From: Gracilaria domingensis
Lineage: Eukaryota > Rhodophyta > Florideophyceae > Gracilariales > Gracilariaceae
Length of the DNA stretch: 62,719 nt
Direction of reading: 5' to 3'
NCBI GenBank assembly: GCA_022539475.1
Contig: VCMS01000320.1
Span: 1-62,719, forward strand
In this document: positions 19,948 through 30,648 of the stretch, one piece after another
Position numbering within the stretch: position 1 is the stretch's first letter
How the letters are laid out: the number at the start of each line of letters is the position of its first letter
Position numbers and translations under genes: made by a program
The notes under the pieces: generated by a model
Told to the model about the DNA's origin: nothing
What the model saw: the letters and a program-made list of their open reading frames with translations, nothing else
The model's database searches: none

Positions 19948-20328
19948 TTACGAGGAGGCCGCGCCACCAGCGCCACCATTACCAGCGACAGCAGCATTCT
20001 GGAAAGATCCAGAGATGGATCCCCTGCCAATTACGGTACCGGCAGCGCCGTTGGCCACATTGCCTGAGAACACACCGGCTCCACCCTCGATGATACCCTT
20101 ATTGAAAACGTCGCCAGAACCTGCAACTCCAGCGCCTCCGATTCCGCCGGTGACGATAGCGCCGATGGCCTGGGCATCACCACCATCACCGCCAGCACCG
20201 CCTTGAGCGGTCGATGCATCGATGAGCACAATAGGGATGATTGGGAACCTACGACCCTTGAAAGGACGCACGACAGGGGCGGCGAGGGAGGAGCACAAAA
20301 GGGCGGCGAGGATGAGAACGAACTTCAT
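19948..20328 (-). CDS. Small secreted Gly/Ala-rich protein
   Basis: 126 residues from the ATG at 20328. MKFVLILAALLCSSLAAP is a textbook signal peptide with an A-x-A cleavage site. The next stretch is basic (RPFKGRRFP), possibly a propeptide or processing site. The remainder alternates Gly-Gly-Ala-Gly runs with single hydrophobic residues (TGGIGGAGVAGSGDVF, GGAGVFSGNVANGAAG), a pattern expected of beta-rich, silk-like or coat proteins. There are no cysteines in the mature part. A TATA box sits about 125 bases upstream. The function is unknown; an extracellular matrix or wall protein is the simplest reading. Confidence 0.7.
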   Translation of the reverse strand: MKFVLILAALLCSSLAAPVVRPFKGRRFPIIPIVLIDASTAQGGAGGDGGDAQAIGAIVTGGIGGAGVAGSGDVFNKGIIEGGAGVFSGNVANGAAGTVIGRGSISGSFQNAAVAGNGGAGGAASS

Positions 20329-20452
20329 TGTGATTGTGATACGGGGGAAGTACGGTGATGGGTGTGTAGGAGGGTGCAAGCGTGAGAGAATGAGAGAATG
20401 CTGACTTTTGGAGGTTGAGTTCGCGGATGAAGAACAACGAAGACGGAGTGAG

Positions 20453-20460
20453 CTTTATAA
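20453..20460 (-). promoter_or_regulatory. TATA box of the Gly-rich secreted protein gene
   Basis: TTATAAAG on the minus strand, giving an expected start site near 20430 and a leader of about 100 bases before the ATG at 20328. Confidence 0.5.
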
Positions 20461-20864
20461 GCAACTAAACCGTCTGATAGTTTGTGATTCTGTTGGTTGC
20501 CGTGATCCTGCGGAGCTGCGAGTTTGTTACGCGTGCTGACTCAGCACTGCTGAGGAGTACCTGTATACCACAACGATGTGGGCGATTGGTTCTGCCAATT
20601 CTTTTCCCAGATTGGTGGTTGGCTGGGCGAAGACAGGGGAGATATGAATATGTGCGCTGGTGTGTAATCTGAATGACAAGACGGGGAAGGTGGTGCGCGA
20701 CTTTGCGCGGGTGAGAGGCAAACAGCATGCGTTCAATGGTTCACTGCGGTTTTAACCGCTTACAAAGACGATGTGGGGTTCGGCTTTGGCTAGACGCAAA
20801 TTCTACTCATATTGATTAATGGTTTTGAGGGTTGTTGCGGCAACAGAACTGTTGTTCGGAAGAA

Positions 20865-20913
20865 TGGAAGCTTTTGGAGATTGATTGCCAGGATCAATCT
20901 CCAAAAGCTTCCA
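20865..20913. repeat. Perfect hairpin, 21-bp arms, 7-nt loop
   Basis: TGGAAGCTTTTGGAGATTGA(T) and its exact complement flank TGCCAGG. Confidence 0.9.
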
Positions 20914-21303
20914 TTGTGTAAAGAGCAACGACGCAGATAGGTTCATCGGTCATTTGGAGCTTTATATGAGGATGCAAATTAGACAACGATATCTTAAACT
21001 AACCTTACTCTCCTTAAACTCTGAGGGTTCTAGCAGCTTGGAGTGCAGCTGCCGTGTTGTCGAAGAGCCGTTTTTTTTTTTATAAAGAGAGATGAAAAGA
21101 GAGTCACCGCTTGCCGTTGACGGAGAGAATATTGTGTGCCGTTCACGCGTAATTGTATGATTGTGGATATAGATACAAAGGGTACGTTCTATAAAGTGAC
21201 GACGCGCATCAAAGACCAAGAAGCCGAATGAAGCTCGTGTACTGTCGTCAATACTGCAATAACGGCGTCAGAATAGTTTACAGTACGTGTCTCCTCCACC
21301 GTG

Positions 21304-21360
21304 TACACGTTCAGTGAAACACCGCGGAACGTTGTTCCGCGGTGTTTCACTGAACGTGTA
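21304..21360. repeat. Perfect hairpin, 27-bp arms, 3-nt loop
   Basis: The left arm TACACGTTCAGTGAAACACC(GCGGAAC) and its exact complement surround GTT. It is the longest mismatch-free palindrome in the window and is followed by a run of A. Confidence 0.9.
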
Positions 21361-23194
21361 AAAAAATCAGAAAATGCAATGGGCAGCAATTGGTCTTAAG
21401 CATGGACTGCGGAGTTGCCCCGGGGCAGTCTGTTGATCCGTCATTAGACATCTCCCGCGGACGTTGGATTTGAAGTCGCGTTTGGCAGAAAGAAACCAGG
21501 CCATCCGAGGTTCCGACTGCGGGACTCTATTACATGCTCAATCCAGAACTGTATAGCTTCTGGAAGCGACATCTTTCAAGTACTAGAACTTTGAGGTCAT
21601 CAACTATCTAGTTCGGGATATTGTTTCCGTTGCAAGGGTTTAATCATGGCCAAATACTTACCGGAAATGAAACAACTCATGGAAAGACGTTTGAACCGTA
21701 CGTTTCGCAGTAAAAACGCACTTTTGCGCAGCAGATATGAACGACTGACATTCCAATATTTCGATTTGTTACAGTTGGCCTGAACGCGAATCGAAAAGTC
21801 GAAGGAACATTGCGAGGGTATGACCAATTCATGAACATTGTTCTGGATGACTGCGTCGAAATTACGGCGGATGGACAAAGAAGAAATATGGGTATGAGCG
21901 TCATCCGCGGCAATTCTATCTTGACAATGGAGACAATTGCCTCTCCTAGATGAACATCGCACAGAACATATTTTGTTCATAATTACCTTGTGGATTGGAA
22001 CTGTTGTTTGATAGTTCTGCTGTGAAATCTGGCTCGTGAGGAGTTATTTGTGGTAGATGCTCTTGCTTCTATTGTAATTCGGAGCATGCATCTAACAATA
22101 CACTTGGTTTGTTACGAAAGAAAGCTCAGAATGTTAGACTTCATGAGACAAATAGTGGTATGTACTGACAGAAGTAAGACGGAAGGAAGGTCTCTCGTTT
22201 CGCAGAGTGCGAAAATGACATAAGAGTGCCTCCCATCGTTACAGAGGACTTCAGAGTTACAGCCTAGTATCTACCGCATGAATTACATGTATCGCGAGGG
22301 AAACTAGCTCATGTTGTCCTAGCGGGTTCTTCAATGTTTTGTTCTGTTGCAGAGACCTCATTTAGAGGCAGTTGTGTAGTTGCTGAACGGACCTTCCTTG
22401 GAAAAGATATCCAAAAGCTTTGACGGGTAATCTTTTGTCGTGTTGGCAGCGGTATCCTCTCCTATCACGAGCACAATACGGCCTTTTCAAGCTTCACAAT
22501 TCTGAGGGAGGAATGCATTTGCCCCAAATTGTTCTGGGGGCGCGCTTCTACTTCCATCTAATACGCAGAGCTTCATAGACATGAAGAAACTGTAGAAAAC
22601 TACATTAAGCAGTACATTAGGCCCTACATTCATATATCCTCTTAAAATGCCTGGGGTGAATAGTACCATGCCCCATGCAGAGGTGGTGTACGGGACCAAC
22701 CAAGCGCAAGAGAACGTCTAATGAGGCGAATTGTTTCCACCATGCCCTTGCGTACGCGACGAAGATCCTCTCCAGCAAGAATATTTGAACAACGGAACAC
22801 GGTAGTTCTACGATGACAAATGTTCAGATCTTGATATTTCGTGTCCTGCGCCCGGTTCTCCTTCGCATCGCTATGGTGCTCGTATTTCTCTTCAACTATT
22901 CTCTACATTAGAAGCGAGAAGATTGCGCTCAAGGTATTGTCTAGCTTGATGGTTTTCTCCCGAGAGGCACCAATGTGCAAAAACCTCACGTCCCTTCGCA
23001 CATCCTGTTGAGAACAGTGATGTGACATTGGCCGTTTGTCAGTAATATAGTCGGAACTGTGTCTATCCTTAGAGCTCTAGATGAAGAGGGGGTAATTCAA
23101 ACCAGAGTTCGTGTTTTTACGTCACACCACAGACAATGCTGCAGCAAGTAGTGGTATAAACAACGCTCGAGCAGCTCTCGGCAAATACGCACGG

Positions 23195-23551
23195 TTAGTC
23201 GGTAGAGTCAATAGAAACCTCCACAATAACTCCCGGTTCAATGCTAATACTAGTGATCTGCTTCACAATATCGGTTGAAGAACGAAGATCAATCAATCGC
23301 TTATGAATACGCATTTCGAAACGATCCCAGGTATTGGTTCCTTCACCACATGGCGATTTGCGAGTGGTGATACGAAGGGTTTTTGTAGGCATCCGAACCG
23401 GCCCTTTTACACGAAGGTCCTTATCCTTTGCTCCGCGGATGAGATCGGTGCACACCTTCTCCAGTGACTTGACATCGCGGGAGGTTAGCGTGATGCGGAT
23501 GCGTTGCTGTTCGGCCTGCGATTCGTAGCCGGGCTTCTTCAGAGTGGCCAT
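23195..23551 (-). CDS. RPS20: 40S ribosomal protein S20 (uS10)
   Basis: 118 residues, the usual eukaryotic length, intronless. It matches uS10 throughout: [19 protein letters not shown], the [20 protein letters not shown] segment, [20 protein letters not shown], and [12 protein letters not shown]. The protein sits in the head of the 40S subunit near the mRNA entry and mRNA-tRNA path. It is divergently transcribed from the adenylate kinase-NAD kinase gene, with about 590 bases between start codons. Confidence 0.97.
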   Translation of the reverse strand: MATLKKPGYESQAEQQRIRITLTSRDVKSLEKVCTDLIRGAKDKDLRVKGPVRMPTKTLRITTRKSPCGEGTNTWDRFEMRIHKRLIDLRSSTDIVKQITSISIEPGVIVEVSIDSTD

Positions 23552-24141
23552 CTTTAGGTTTGATGCGGGCGGTGCTGGCGACTTACGGATGTCCCGCAGC
23601 GGTGACCAGCTTGACTGCGATAGAAATGCAAAAAGTAGGGGCGCGGCGGGAAGAAGGAGTAGGATGCTCTCTAATGGCGATCAAGCTTTTAGCGTTGGAC
23701 GACGACGGTGGCAAATAAGGGATTTGGTCAATTGCGAATTATTGTACAGTAAATTGAATTGAACAAAGGCTTTCGTCGCAATGCAGACTCTGCATTGCAG
23801 AGTACGTGTACTGTAGCGGAGAAACCAGGCACGGTCCCACCAATGCGCACGCGCACCGCATGTGGGTTATGTGCGGCTGTCGAATCCACTGCGCGGCGTT
23901 GGGCAGACCACCATTGACAATCTGGGTAGATATGCTCAACGCGGTTATCAGGTGACGATCATGTCAACCTTCAGCGCCTGGTCATTACTCTCTCCGCCTG
24001 TGTTTCTCAACATGGAATTCTGCTTGCCTCTGAAAAATCCTTTCGCTTTGCAACACTGACCTTCAGCAGTCTGCAATTTCGTTTGTTCCTGGTCGCCTAA
24101 GCTTTTTGACCCCTCTTCAGCCAAATACGGCGTTTTTTGCT

Positions 24142-26334
24142 ATGGAAGCGTTTGTGACTCCGTCACATCTCCTGCACAATCGGGCTCACCATTCGCTCCA
24201 CAAAAGTAATCATGGCAGAAAGTTGCAGTCTCAAACACATCCTTCTCCCCAAAAGCGGCGGCGGAGAATTACCTACTTTGTTGCACGCCAACGACAACCA
24301 TCTCGCCAACCTTCAGCTAAAAACAACCCATCGATTTCATCCTACAAGGGACAGGGTTTTATGTTTTGGGGGCCGCCTGGGTCTGGGAAATCGACATTAT
24401 GTGAGGCTCTTTCTCAAACACACGGCCTAGTTCACATTTCAACCGGCAGTCTGCTTCGAGCTCATGTGCTATACGAAACTGAACTAGGAATTAGAGCAAG
24501 ACCATATGTTCAGAAATCAACGCCGGCTCCGGATGAAATTGTCATTCCCATGGTACTAGAACGCTTGGGGCATGTCGATTGTAGGAAGCGGGGCTATCTA
24601 CTTGATGGATTTCCAAGGAATGTGGATCAGCTTAACGCCCTCAACAGAGCTGGTTTTCATTATCGTATTGCCTTCATGCTTCAAGCTACTCGCGATACGC
24701 TGGAAAGACGCATCCGCTACCGTCGCCTGGACCCAGAAACAGATAGCTTATACAACTTGAAACTGCGACCCGCGGACAGTCAAGAAGTGCTTGAACGCCT
24801 AGTGATTTTGGACAAGGACCGCGCAGCGAACGTGCCAGAATTATTTGCGAGCTATGGGCGTACCACCGCTGAAATGTTTGAGCTCTTATCTCCTCGCTCT
24901 GTGCGCATGGACGCGGACCGCGCTTTTGATGATGTTCTGGAGGATATAAGTTCCCATATCGAACGTTGCGGCGTTCGCAGGCTGCATAAGAAGCCCAGAT
25001 TGAGGTCTCGAGTGGCTCCTCTCGTGGCCACTCCTCCAGACCTTTTGGGGCGCGCAAATGCGGTTCGCGAACATAAAGTTGGTGATCGACCGGCATCAGC
25101 TGCTGCAGCAATGCGTGCTATGAAAGCTACTACTACTAATGAACAATCAGTCCCCTCGAGCAAGAAAACCCCGATAACTCTAGTTCGTTGTGATGGTTAT
25201 ATGTGTGAAAGAGAGACCGTTGCTGATAGCCATATTGCCTTTCGCGGCGCCGCTACTGAACAAGTCATGCTTCTATGGAATCAAAGACCCCGAACTATTT
25301 TGCTGCTCGTGAAGAAAGACCCAAGCTTAATAGGGAGCGTGCTAGAGGCTGCGCGTCATCTTATTGAAATTGAAAACCTAAAGGTTATTGTTGAACCTCA
25401 GGTGCAAACACGTGCAATTGCCAATGGGCTCTTCTTGGATACTTTTGCATCATCTGAAACCTTGCATCAAAAGGTGGACCTTGTTCTCTGCCTGGGGGGC
25501 GATGGGCTCATTTTGCATGTATGTACACTTTTCAAAACGGCTGTGCCCCCAGTCGTGAGCTTCAACCTCGGCAGCCTGGGTTTCCTTACTCCATTCCAGT
25601 TTGAAGATTTCCAGGCTGAAATCGCGGCCATCCTGAAAGGCGATTGCAATCTAAGCCTCCGGATGCGGTTAACTTGCGGTATAATAAGGAACGGGTATGT
25701 CGAGCAGGAGTTTCAAGTATTGAACGAGGTTGTGGTCGACCGCGGAGCATCTCCATACTTGTCCAATCTGGACTGTTACTGCGATGGGAAGTACATCACG
25801 ACAGTTCAGGCCGACGGGATTATCATGTCCACCCCCACAGGATCCACGGCGTACTCGATGTCAGCGGGTGGCTCTATGGTACATCCATCCGTACCGGCAA
25901 TTTTGTTCACTCCAATCTGTCCACACAGTCTTTCTTTTCGCCCGATTGTTTTCCCAGATTCCGCAAAGCTGCGCATCGAGATATCAGAAGATGCTAGATC
26001 ACATGCGTGGGCAAGTTTTGACGGCAAATCAAGGCAGCAACTACGACGGGGTGATGGGTTGCTGGTGGAGATGAATCTGTTCCCTGTTCCGACGGTAAAT
26101 AAGACGGATCATACTGGGGACTGGTTCCAATCACTTGATCGAGCGTTTAACTTCAACAGTAGGGCCATGCAAAAGCCAGTATCAAGGAAGCGATTGCTTC
26201 GCCCTCCTGTGAAGGGCAATGGGGCTGAAAACGCCAAAGCATCGAGCAAAGGAACCAAGGAGAAAGATAATGGAGTCTCCCATCCTGATGCGAAGGACGG
26301 GGTGGAGCCACCTCCAGATGGCAATGAGAGATAA
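24142..26334 (+). CDS. Adenylate kinase-NAD kinase fusion, probably plastid
   Basis: 730 residues from the ATG at 24142. Residues 1-65 are Ser/His/Arg-rich with almost no acids, as in a transit peptide. The adenylate kinase domain covers about 72-285: Walker A GPPGSGKST (77-85), DGFPRN (155-160) and lid RRLDPETDSLYNL (about 194). The NAD kinase domain follows (about 340-675), with GGDG (452-455), NLGSLGFLTPF, NEVVVDRG and TPTGSTAY (564-571), plus a charged tail. NAD kinase makes NADP from NAD and ATP; an adenylate kinase partner could recycle the adenylates. In an ungapped comparison with plant adenylate kinases, the two arginines after the lid (R-x-DD and RL-x-x-Y) are both Leu (about 223 and 234), so the first domain may bind but not turn over nucleotides. 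I know of no common AK-NADK fusion. The single open frame, without introns, argues against a prediction artefact. Confidence 0.9.
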   Translation: MEAFVTPSHLLHNRAHHSLHKSNHGRKLQSQTHPSPQKRRRRITYFVARQRQPSRQPSAKNNPSISSYKGQGFMFWGPPGSGKSTLCEALSQTHGLVHISTGSLLRAHVLYETELGIRARPYVQKSTPAPDEIVIPMVLERLGHVDCRKRGYLLDGFPRNVDQLNALNRAGFHYRIAFMLQATRDTLERRIRYRRLDPETDSLYNLKLRPADSQEVLERLVILDKDRAANVPELFASYGRTTAEMFELLSPRSVRMDADRAFDDVLEDISSHIERCGVRRLHKKPRLRSRVAPLVATPPDLLGRANAVREHKVGDRPASAAAAMRAMKATTTNEQSVPSSKKTPITLVRCDGYMCERETVADSHIAFRGAATEQVMLLWNQRPRTILLLVKKDPSLIGSVLEAARHLIEIENLKVIVEPQVQTRAIANGLFLDTFASSETLHQKVDLVLCLGGDGLILHVCTLFKTAVPPVVSFNLGSLGFLTPFQFEDFQAEIAAILKGDCNLSLRMRLTCGIIRNGYVEQEFQVLNEVVVDRGASPYLSNLDCYCDGKYITTVQADGIIMSTPTGSTAYSMSAGGSMVHPSVPAILFTPICPHSLSFRPIVFPDSAKLRIEISEDARSHAWASFDGKSRQQLRRGDGLLVEMNLFPVPTVNKTDHTGDWFQSLDRAFNFNSRAMQKPVSRKRLLRPPVKGNGAENAKASSKGTKEKDNGVSHPDAKDGVEPPPDGNER

Positions 26335-26744
26335 GTATGAATGTTATTCAACGAACAGAACTTCACTTGACAGAAGCAATGGGTTTGCCGACAGTTGTAC
26401 ACAATTTATTGGGTGGTTTTCATAAATTATCATACACGTACTCGTTTAGTTTTGAACAAATAGCACTTCAATGACATCAGGAACTATTGACATCAGAATG
26501 TCTAACATGACGTTGCACGCTGATTGGACGAGGCGCTCTAACATTAATGCGCTGCTGCCAACCGCTCGTTCCGCTCCGCATCACATTGCAGCTGAGCAGG
26601 CAGGCGGTGAGGACCTCAAACCCATCTTCTACTTTTGAACGCCCAGCCGCATTCCCTTGAGCACGCTGACGGTTTCACAACCGATATCCAACCCCACTAA
26701 CTACCGCGCGTCTCACGCTCATGCTACATCTTCCGCAACCGAGA

Positions 26745-27563
26745 ATGGAAACCACTGCGTTCGCGACACCAGCCCCTCTAACTCAGCGCACAGTCTTTGT
26801 ACCAGCCGCAAATCAACGTCCCGCCAGATGCGCTCGTCCACGGCGTACCGCTCCAAGAGCTGCAGTTGACGTGCCTGCTCCGGCAAAAGGGCAGGTCGTC
26901 ATCTCTCCGTCCATTCTCTCAGCCGATTTTTCAAAGCTCGGAGATGAAGTTCGTGCAATCGACACAGCGGGATGTGATTGGGTTCATGTTGACGTTATGG
27001 ATGGTCGTTTTGTGCCAAACATTACTATTGGTCCTTTGGTTGTGAGCGCGCTTCGACCGGTCACAGACAAACCCCTTGATGTTCATCTGATGATTGTTGA
27101 ACCAGAGCTTTTGATCCCGGAGTTTGCCAAGGCCGGTGCTGATATCATATCGGTACATTGTGAGGGAGAGAGTACAATTCATCTTCACAGAACCCTTAAC
27201 CTCATTAAAGATCTTGGATGCAAGGCTGGCGTTGTTCTCAACCCAGCTACTCCAGCATCTGCCATTGAATACGTGCTTGATCTCTGTGATCTCGTACTTG
27301 TCATGTCAGTGAATCCTGGATTCGGCGGTCAAGGTTTCATTGATTCAGTGGTACCGAAGATTGCCGCAATCCGAAAAATGGCCGACGAGCGTGGTCTCAA
27401 TCCATGGATTGAGGTTGATGGTGGCATCAAGGGTCATAACGCATACAAGGTGGTAGAGGCTGGTGCAAACTCCCTTGTGTCTGGGTCTGGTGTCTTTGGC
27501 GCATCGAACTACGCTAGTGCTATTGAAGAGATCCGCGCGGCAAAACGTCCTGCCCTGGTATAG
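26745..27563 (+). CDS. RPE: Ribulose-phosphate 3-epimerase, plastid-targeted
   Basis: 272 residues from the ATG at 26745 (an in-frame ATG at 26721 would add 8). The first 50 residues are Ala/Arg/Pro/Thr-rich, like a plastid transit peptide. The TIM-barrel enzyme follows: [34 protein letters not shown] with the catalytic Asp, [26 protein letters not shown], and [16 protein letters not shown] with the second catalytic Asp. It interconverts ribulose-5-phosphate and xylulose-5-phosphate in the Calvin cycle and pentose phosphate pathway. It is intronless and is tail-to-tail with the Sac1 gene downstream. Confidence 0.96.
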   Translation: METTAFATPAPLTQRTVFVPAANQRPARCARPRRTAPRAAVDVPAPAKGQVVISPSILSADFSKLGDEVRAIDTAGCDWVHVDVMDGRFVPNITIGPLVVSALRPVTDKPLDVHLMIVEPELLIPEFAKAGADIISVHCEGESTIHLHRTLNLIKDLGCKAGVVLNPATPASAIEYVLDLCDLVLVMSVNPGFGGQGFIDSVVPKIAAIRKMADERGLNPWIEVDGGIKGHNAYKVVEAGANSLVSGSGVFGASNYASAIEEIRAAKRPALV

Positions 27564-28101
27564 CTTGTTTCATTTTTCTCGGATCGTTTCTGCATTTCTG
27601 TCTTGTGCTTTTTGGTTCATCGCCATGGAACTCAAGGGCTATGCTCTCACCTCACGATGTCGGCAATAAAGTTATCTGAATTCTGAAACTCAATCTTGAC
27701 TACGCCAGATCCTTCACTTATCGTCCCCAGCGTTTGCTCTCATGCGTTGTGTTGCGTACCCACTACGTCAAGCGTCTTGAACTTCCCGATGACCTCACTG
27801 CTCTCGTTGCTTCATGTTCTCAAATTCAGGCCATAGGTGAGAAAGATCAGCGAACACACTGCCAAGCTATATTGGAGCATCACACCGTGCACAGCGCGAG
27901 TATCCAGGCATGACCGGAACAGAAGAGCACATGTTTGACGCAGGTTTACAAAAAAAGAGCTCCGTAGTCACTTGCAATCAATCCGGTTTTGGCCTTCCTC
28001 GTGAGGGAACGTTTCTTTCAACAGAAACGTTCTGTAGCACCCCGGAATTAGGCTGTTACACCCATAAAGAGAGAGAGAAAAAGCAATCAATCCAAATTCG
28101 T
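27564..28101. other. Convergent intergenic gap with a hairpin
   Basis: The gap between two convergent genes holds a perfect hairpin, GAACGTTTCT-ttcaac-AGAAACGTTC, at 28007-28032. No gene is seen. A 3'-end or transcription-insulating role is possible but unproven. Confidence 0.5.
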
Positions 28102-30155
28102 CTAATTAGTTCCATCAAGTGTTGGCCGTGAGACAAGTTTGTGCCCAACCGTCAACATCAACCTGAAGAATGTGACCATTCCCGCCACTCCAAGTCCAAT
28201 TATTACATATTTAGTCTTCACTGCTGTGATCCCAAGCGATGCGGCGCAAACCAATATGAAGCAGAACAGGATAAGGTGTGGCAAATATCTTTCCCAGAAC
28301 AGCACGGTTCGGCTTTAGACTTAATTACACTCAGCGAGCGTTGTGCACCAGGAGATGCAGATGTTCCAGGCATAGGAACGACTCCCAGCATAATATCAAT
28401 TCCGTCTTGTCTCCTCCCGTCCAAAAAGTTTTGATACAAATAGCGACGAATAGCGCGTACTCCGTCTTGAGCCGTCCCAAGCTTAGACCTTTTCCCAGTA
28501 CGTGTGAAGTCTGTTTTCAGGGCTCCTGAGCCTGCGTAGACTCGAGACAAAGCATCAGCATGATCAGCCCAAGTCTCCTTGAATTGCTTTTCAAAGGCCA
28601 GGAACTTGGACGTTGAACAAGAGTCCACATCGCTATCCAATACACCCATCACTTTCAAGGCCGTATCCATGATCTGATGTGCGATAGCACTTTGCACAAC
28701 GTTTGTGCGATCCAAACTGTCTACGCAGTTGGTTCGTACAACACCTCTTTGACGGCGGGAAATACCTAATGCAGTTCCATCTTTTGTGTAGAAGTAACTA
28801 TATGCGCTTAGGTCGGAATCGATAGAAGGAACCAAATCTTGGTCTACTTTCTCGTATTTCATCCCTTTCGTCTTAGAATGGAAATCCCATGGCACAAAGT
28901 GAAGTTTTGAATTCTGCATGAGCTCAACGGCGTTTTTGAGCGAGTCAGAAAGTACCCCTTCACCACCGTTTCCATCAATAAGGGAAATCGCAGTTACTGG
29001 CCCGTACTGTTCGAAGAGAGAATCAAAATGTTTCTCGAAAGCCATCTGACACAATCCGCCTTTGCCACCAGAGTCCACTTCCTTGAGCGTAGGCTTCGGT
29101 TTGTACTTGATGTTCGCCTCTTGCTTCCAAAGTAATGGTATACTTCCGCGGATTTGTATGTAGCTGCTATAAGCATCGCCATGACTCACTATTTGCTCCG
29201 TTTCAACAAAATTGCTCACGTTGCCTTGCTTATCTGCGCCGCGAGCAGTATATCTGAGGCCCGGTCGATTAGCACACCTTCGGGAGATTAATGCAAGCTG
29301 GACAGACTTGCCATTGACAACGCCCGAACGAACGTCTACATAACCAAGAATCAGAGGAACAATCCATGAGACTGCACCAACCTCTATTAGCTTCTTAGCG
29401 GCATAACGATTCCAAACAAATCTAAGATCGGCACGTGCAAAATCAGGAGCGGCAGCGGCGTCATCACTGGCAGATGCGGCATCTGCTCGCTTCTGTGCGG
29501 ATTTGGTAAGGTCAAGATCATGAGAAAAGTAAAATCCAGGAAGACTTACGGCGGCGTTAACCATTCCCTTGACAACAGCTTCCTCTGCAATGTTCTGCTT
29601 GGTGAGACCGAGGTCAAGCGCTTGACGCTTGAGAAACTTTGGTCCCCGGACGGGTATAGATTCGAGCTTTTGTACGCGCCATACAGTCTGCTCCATAATT
29701 GTACCTACCGATATGCGCTTTGATATAATAAGCAGATAGGCATCATGCAGAGATTCGATGTAACCAACAAGGCCATAGATAACGCGTCGAGCATCGGGCT
29801 CTGCGAGAGCGGCACATTCATTACGATCAAGAAGAGAGACCTTGAGGGTTGATCTGTCAATGAAAAGAACTTGCTTTTCAGGAAGATGCGAGACAGCAGG
29901 CTCCACAGTCATCCATCGCGGAGATGTAGAAAGCACAAATGAATCCATCGCCATCTGCGCGAAGGCGTGTCGATGAGGACTTCCAGAAATGTGGTTATGA
30001 ACGAGAAAACGGAAGCGGGTAGACGACGATGGGCTAGTGTACTTGATGGGTCGATACGGCAAACAGCGCGTGTGCAGAGATGATAAACGTTGAGGCTGCA
30101 AGGAGTATGAACTGGGCACGAAAGTTTGGGCACCGAAGCGTTTGGCCCGGGACAT
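28102..30155 (-). CDS. SAC1: Sac1-like phosphoinositide phosphatase; C-terminus in a shifted frame
   Basis: The main frame runs from the ATG at 30155 to a stop at 28218 (645 residues). It holds an N-terminal extension of about 67 residues (an ATG at 29954 could be the real start), the SAC N-domain (FVWNRYAAKKLIEVG, NFVETEQIV, QIRGSIPLLW, KHFDS) and the catalytic CX5R motif CVDSLDR (Cys about 477). GALKTDFTRTGKRSKLG, the last conserved SAC block, is present. Sac1 removes PI4P at ER/Golgi membranes and needs two C-terminal membrane helices. These are missing from the main frame. They are found in the overlapping minus frame at 28102-28305: LPHLILFCFILVCAASLGI and YVIIGLGVAGMVTFFRLML, ending in a Sac1-like tail. 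Either one base is lost near 28290-28320 or a tiny intron (29 nt would fit) was missed. Confidence 0.9.
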
Positions 30156-30648
30156 CAGTTAGTTTTAAATGAATATGCTGCTGGAGGGAGCCTGTCAATT
30201 GAAAAGCAAGACAGGGAAAGCGCGAAGGTGACGCGCCACTGCTTTTCACGGCCCGTGAGCTCCTGGATGTCCATGTCGGTTCTCTGTTGTGCTCTTTGGT
30301 TTAAACTTGAGCGCCACGCTGGACCGATCCGCTCGACCGCTACCAGCACCTTCATAAAAATATTTAAGAAACCTTGCCCATTCTCGCGTCAGGACCTGAC
30401 GTTTGTCGCTGTGGGCCTTTCCTCACTCTTTCCAGCTTACAATGTAAGTCGATATGTTCATCATAACACACACACGTCATTTACATCGTCATCGTGAGCA
30501 CGACGGAGTGACAAGCAACCTAATCGACTGTCTCCTTCAAGCTTTGAAGCGTGAAGGATGGAAATGAGTCGAAGTTCACTCTAGCAAAGTACTGCAATAG
30601 CAAAACCCGAAGTCACGGAACAAATTAAGCTTTTCAGGGACACCTAGA
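30156..30648. promoter_or_regulatory. Divergent promoter region between Sac1 and RTE1-like genes
   Basis: 493 bases between two divergent start codons. It must hold both promoters, although no clear TATA box is visible. Confidence 0.4.

Larger units (their letters stand above)
20461..23194. other. Long gene-poor stretch with two perfect hairpins
   Basis: About 2.7 kb in which I see no convincing coding or RNA gene on either strand. The two large palindromes at 20865-20913 and 21304-21360 are the only clear structure. Confidence 0.5.
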
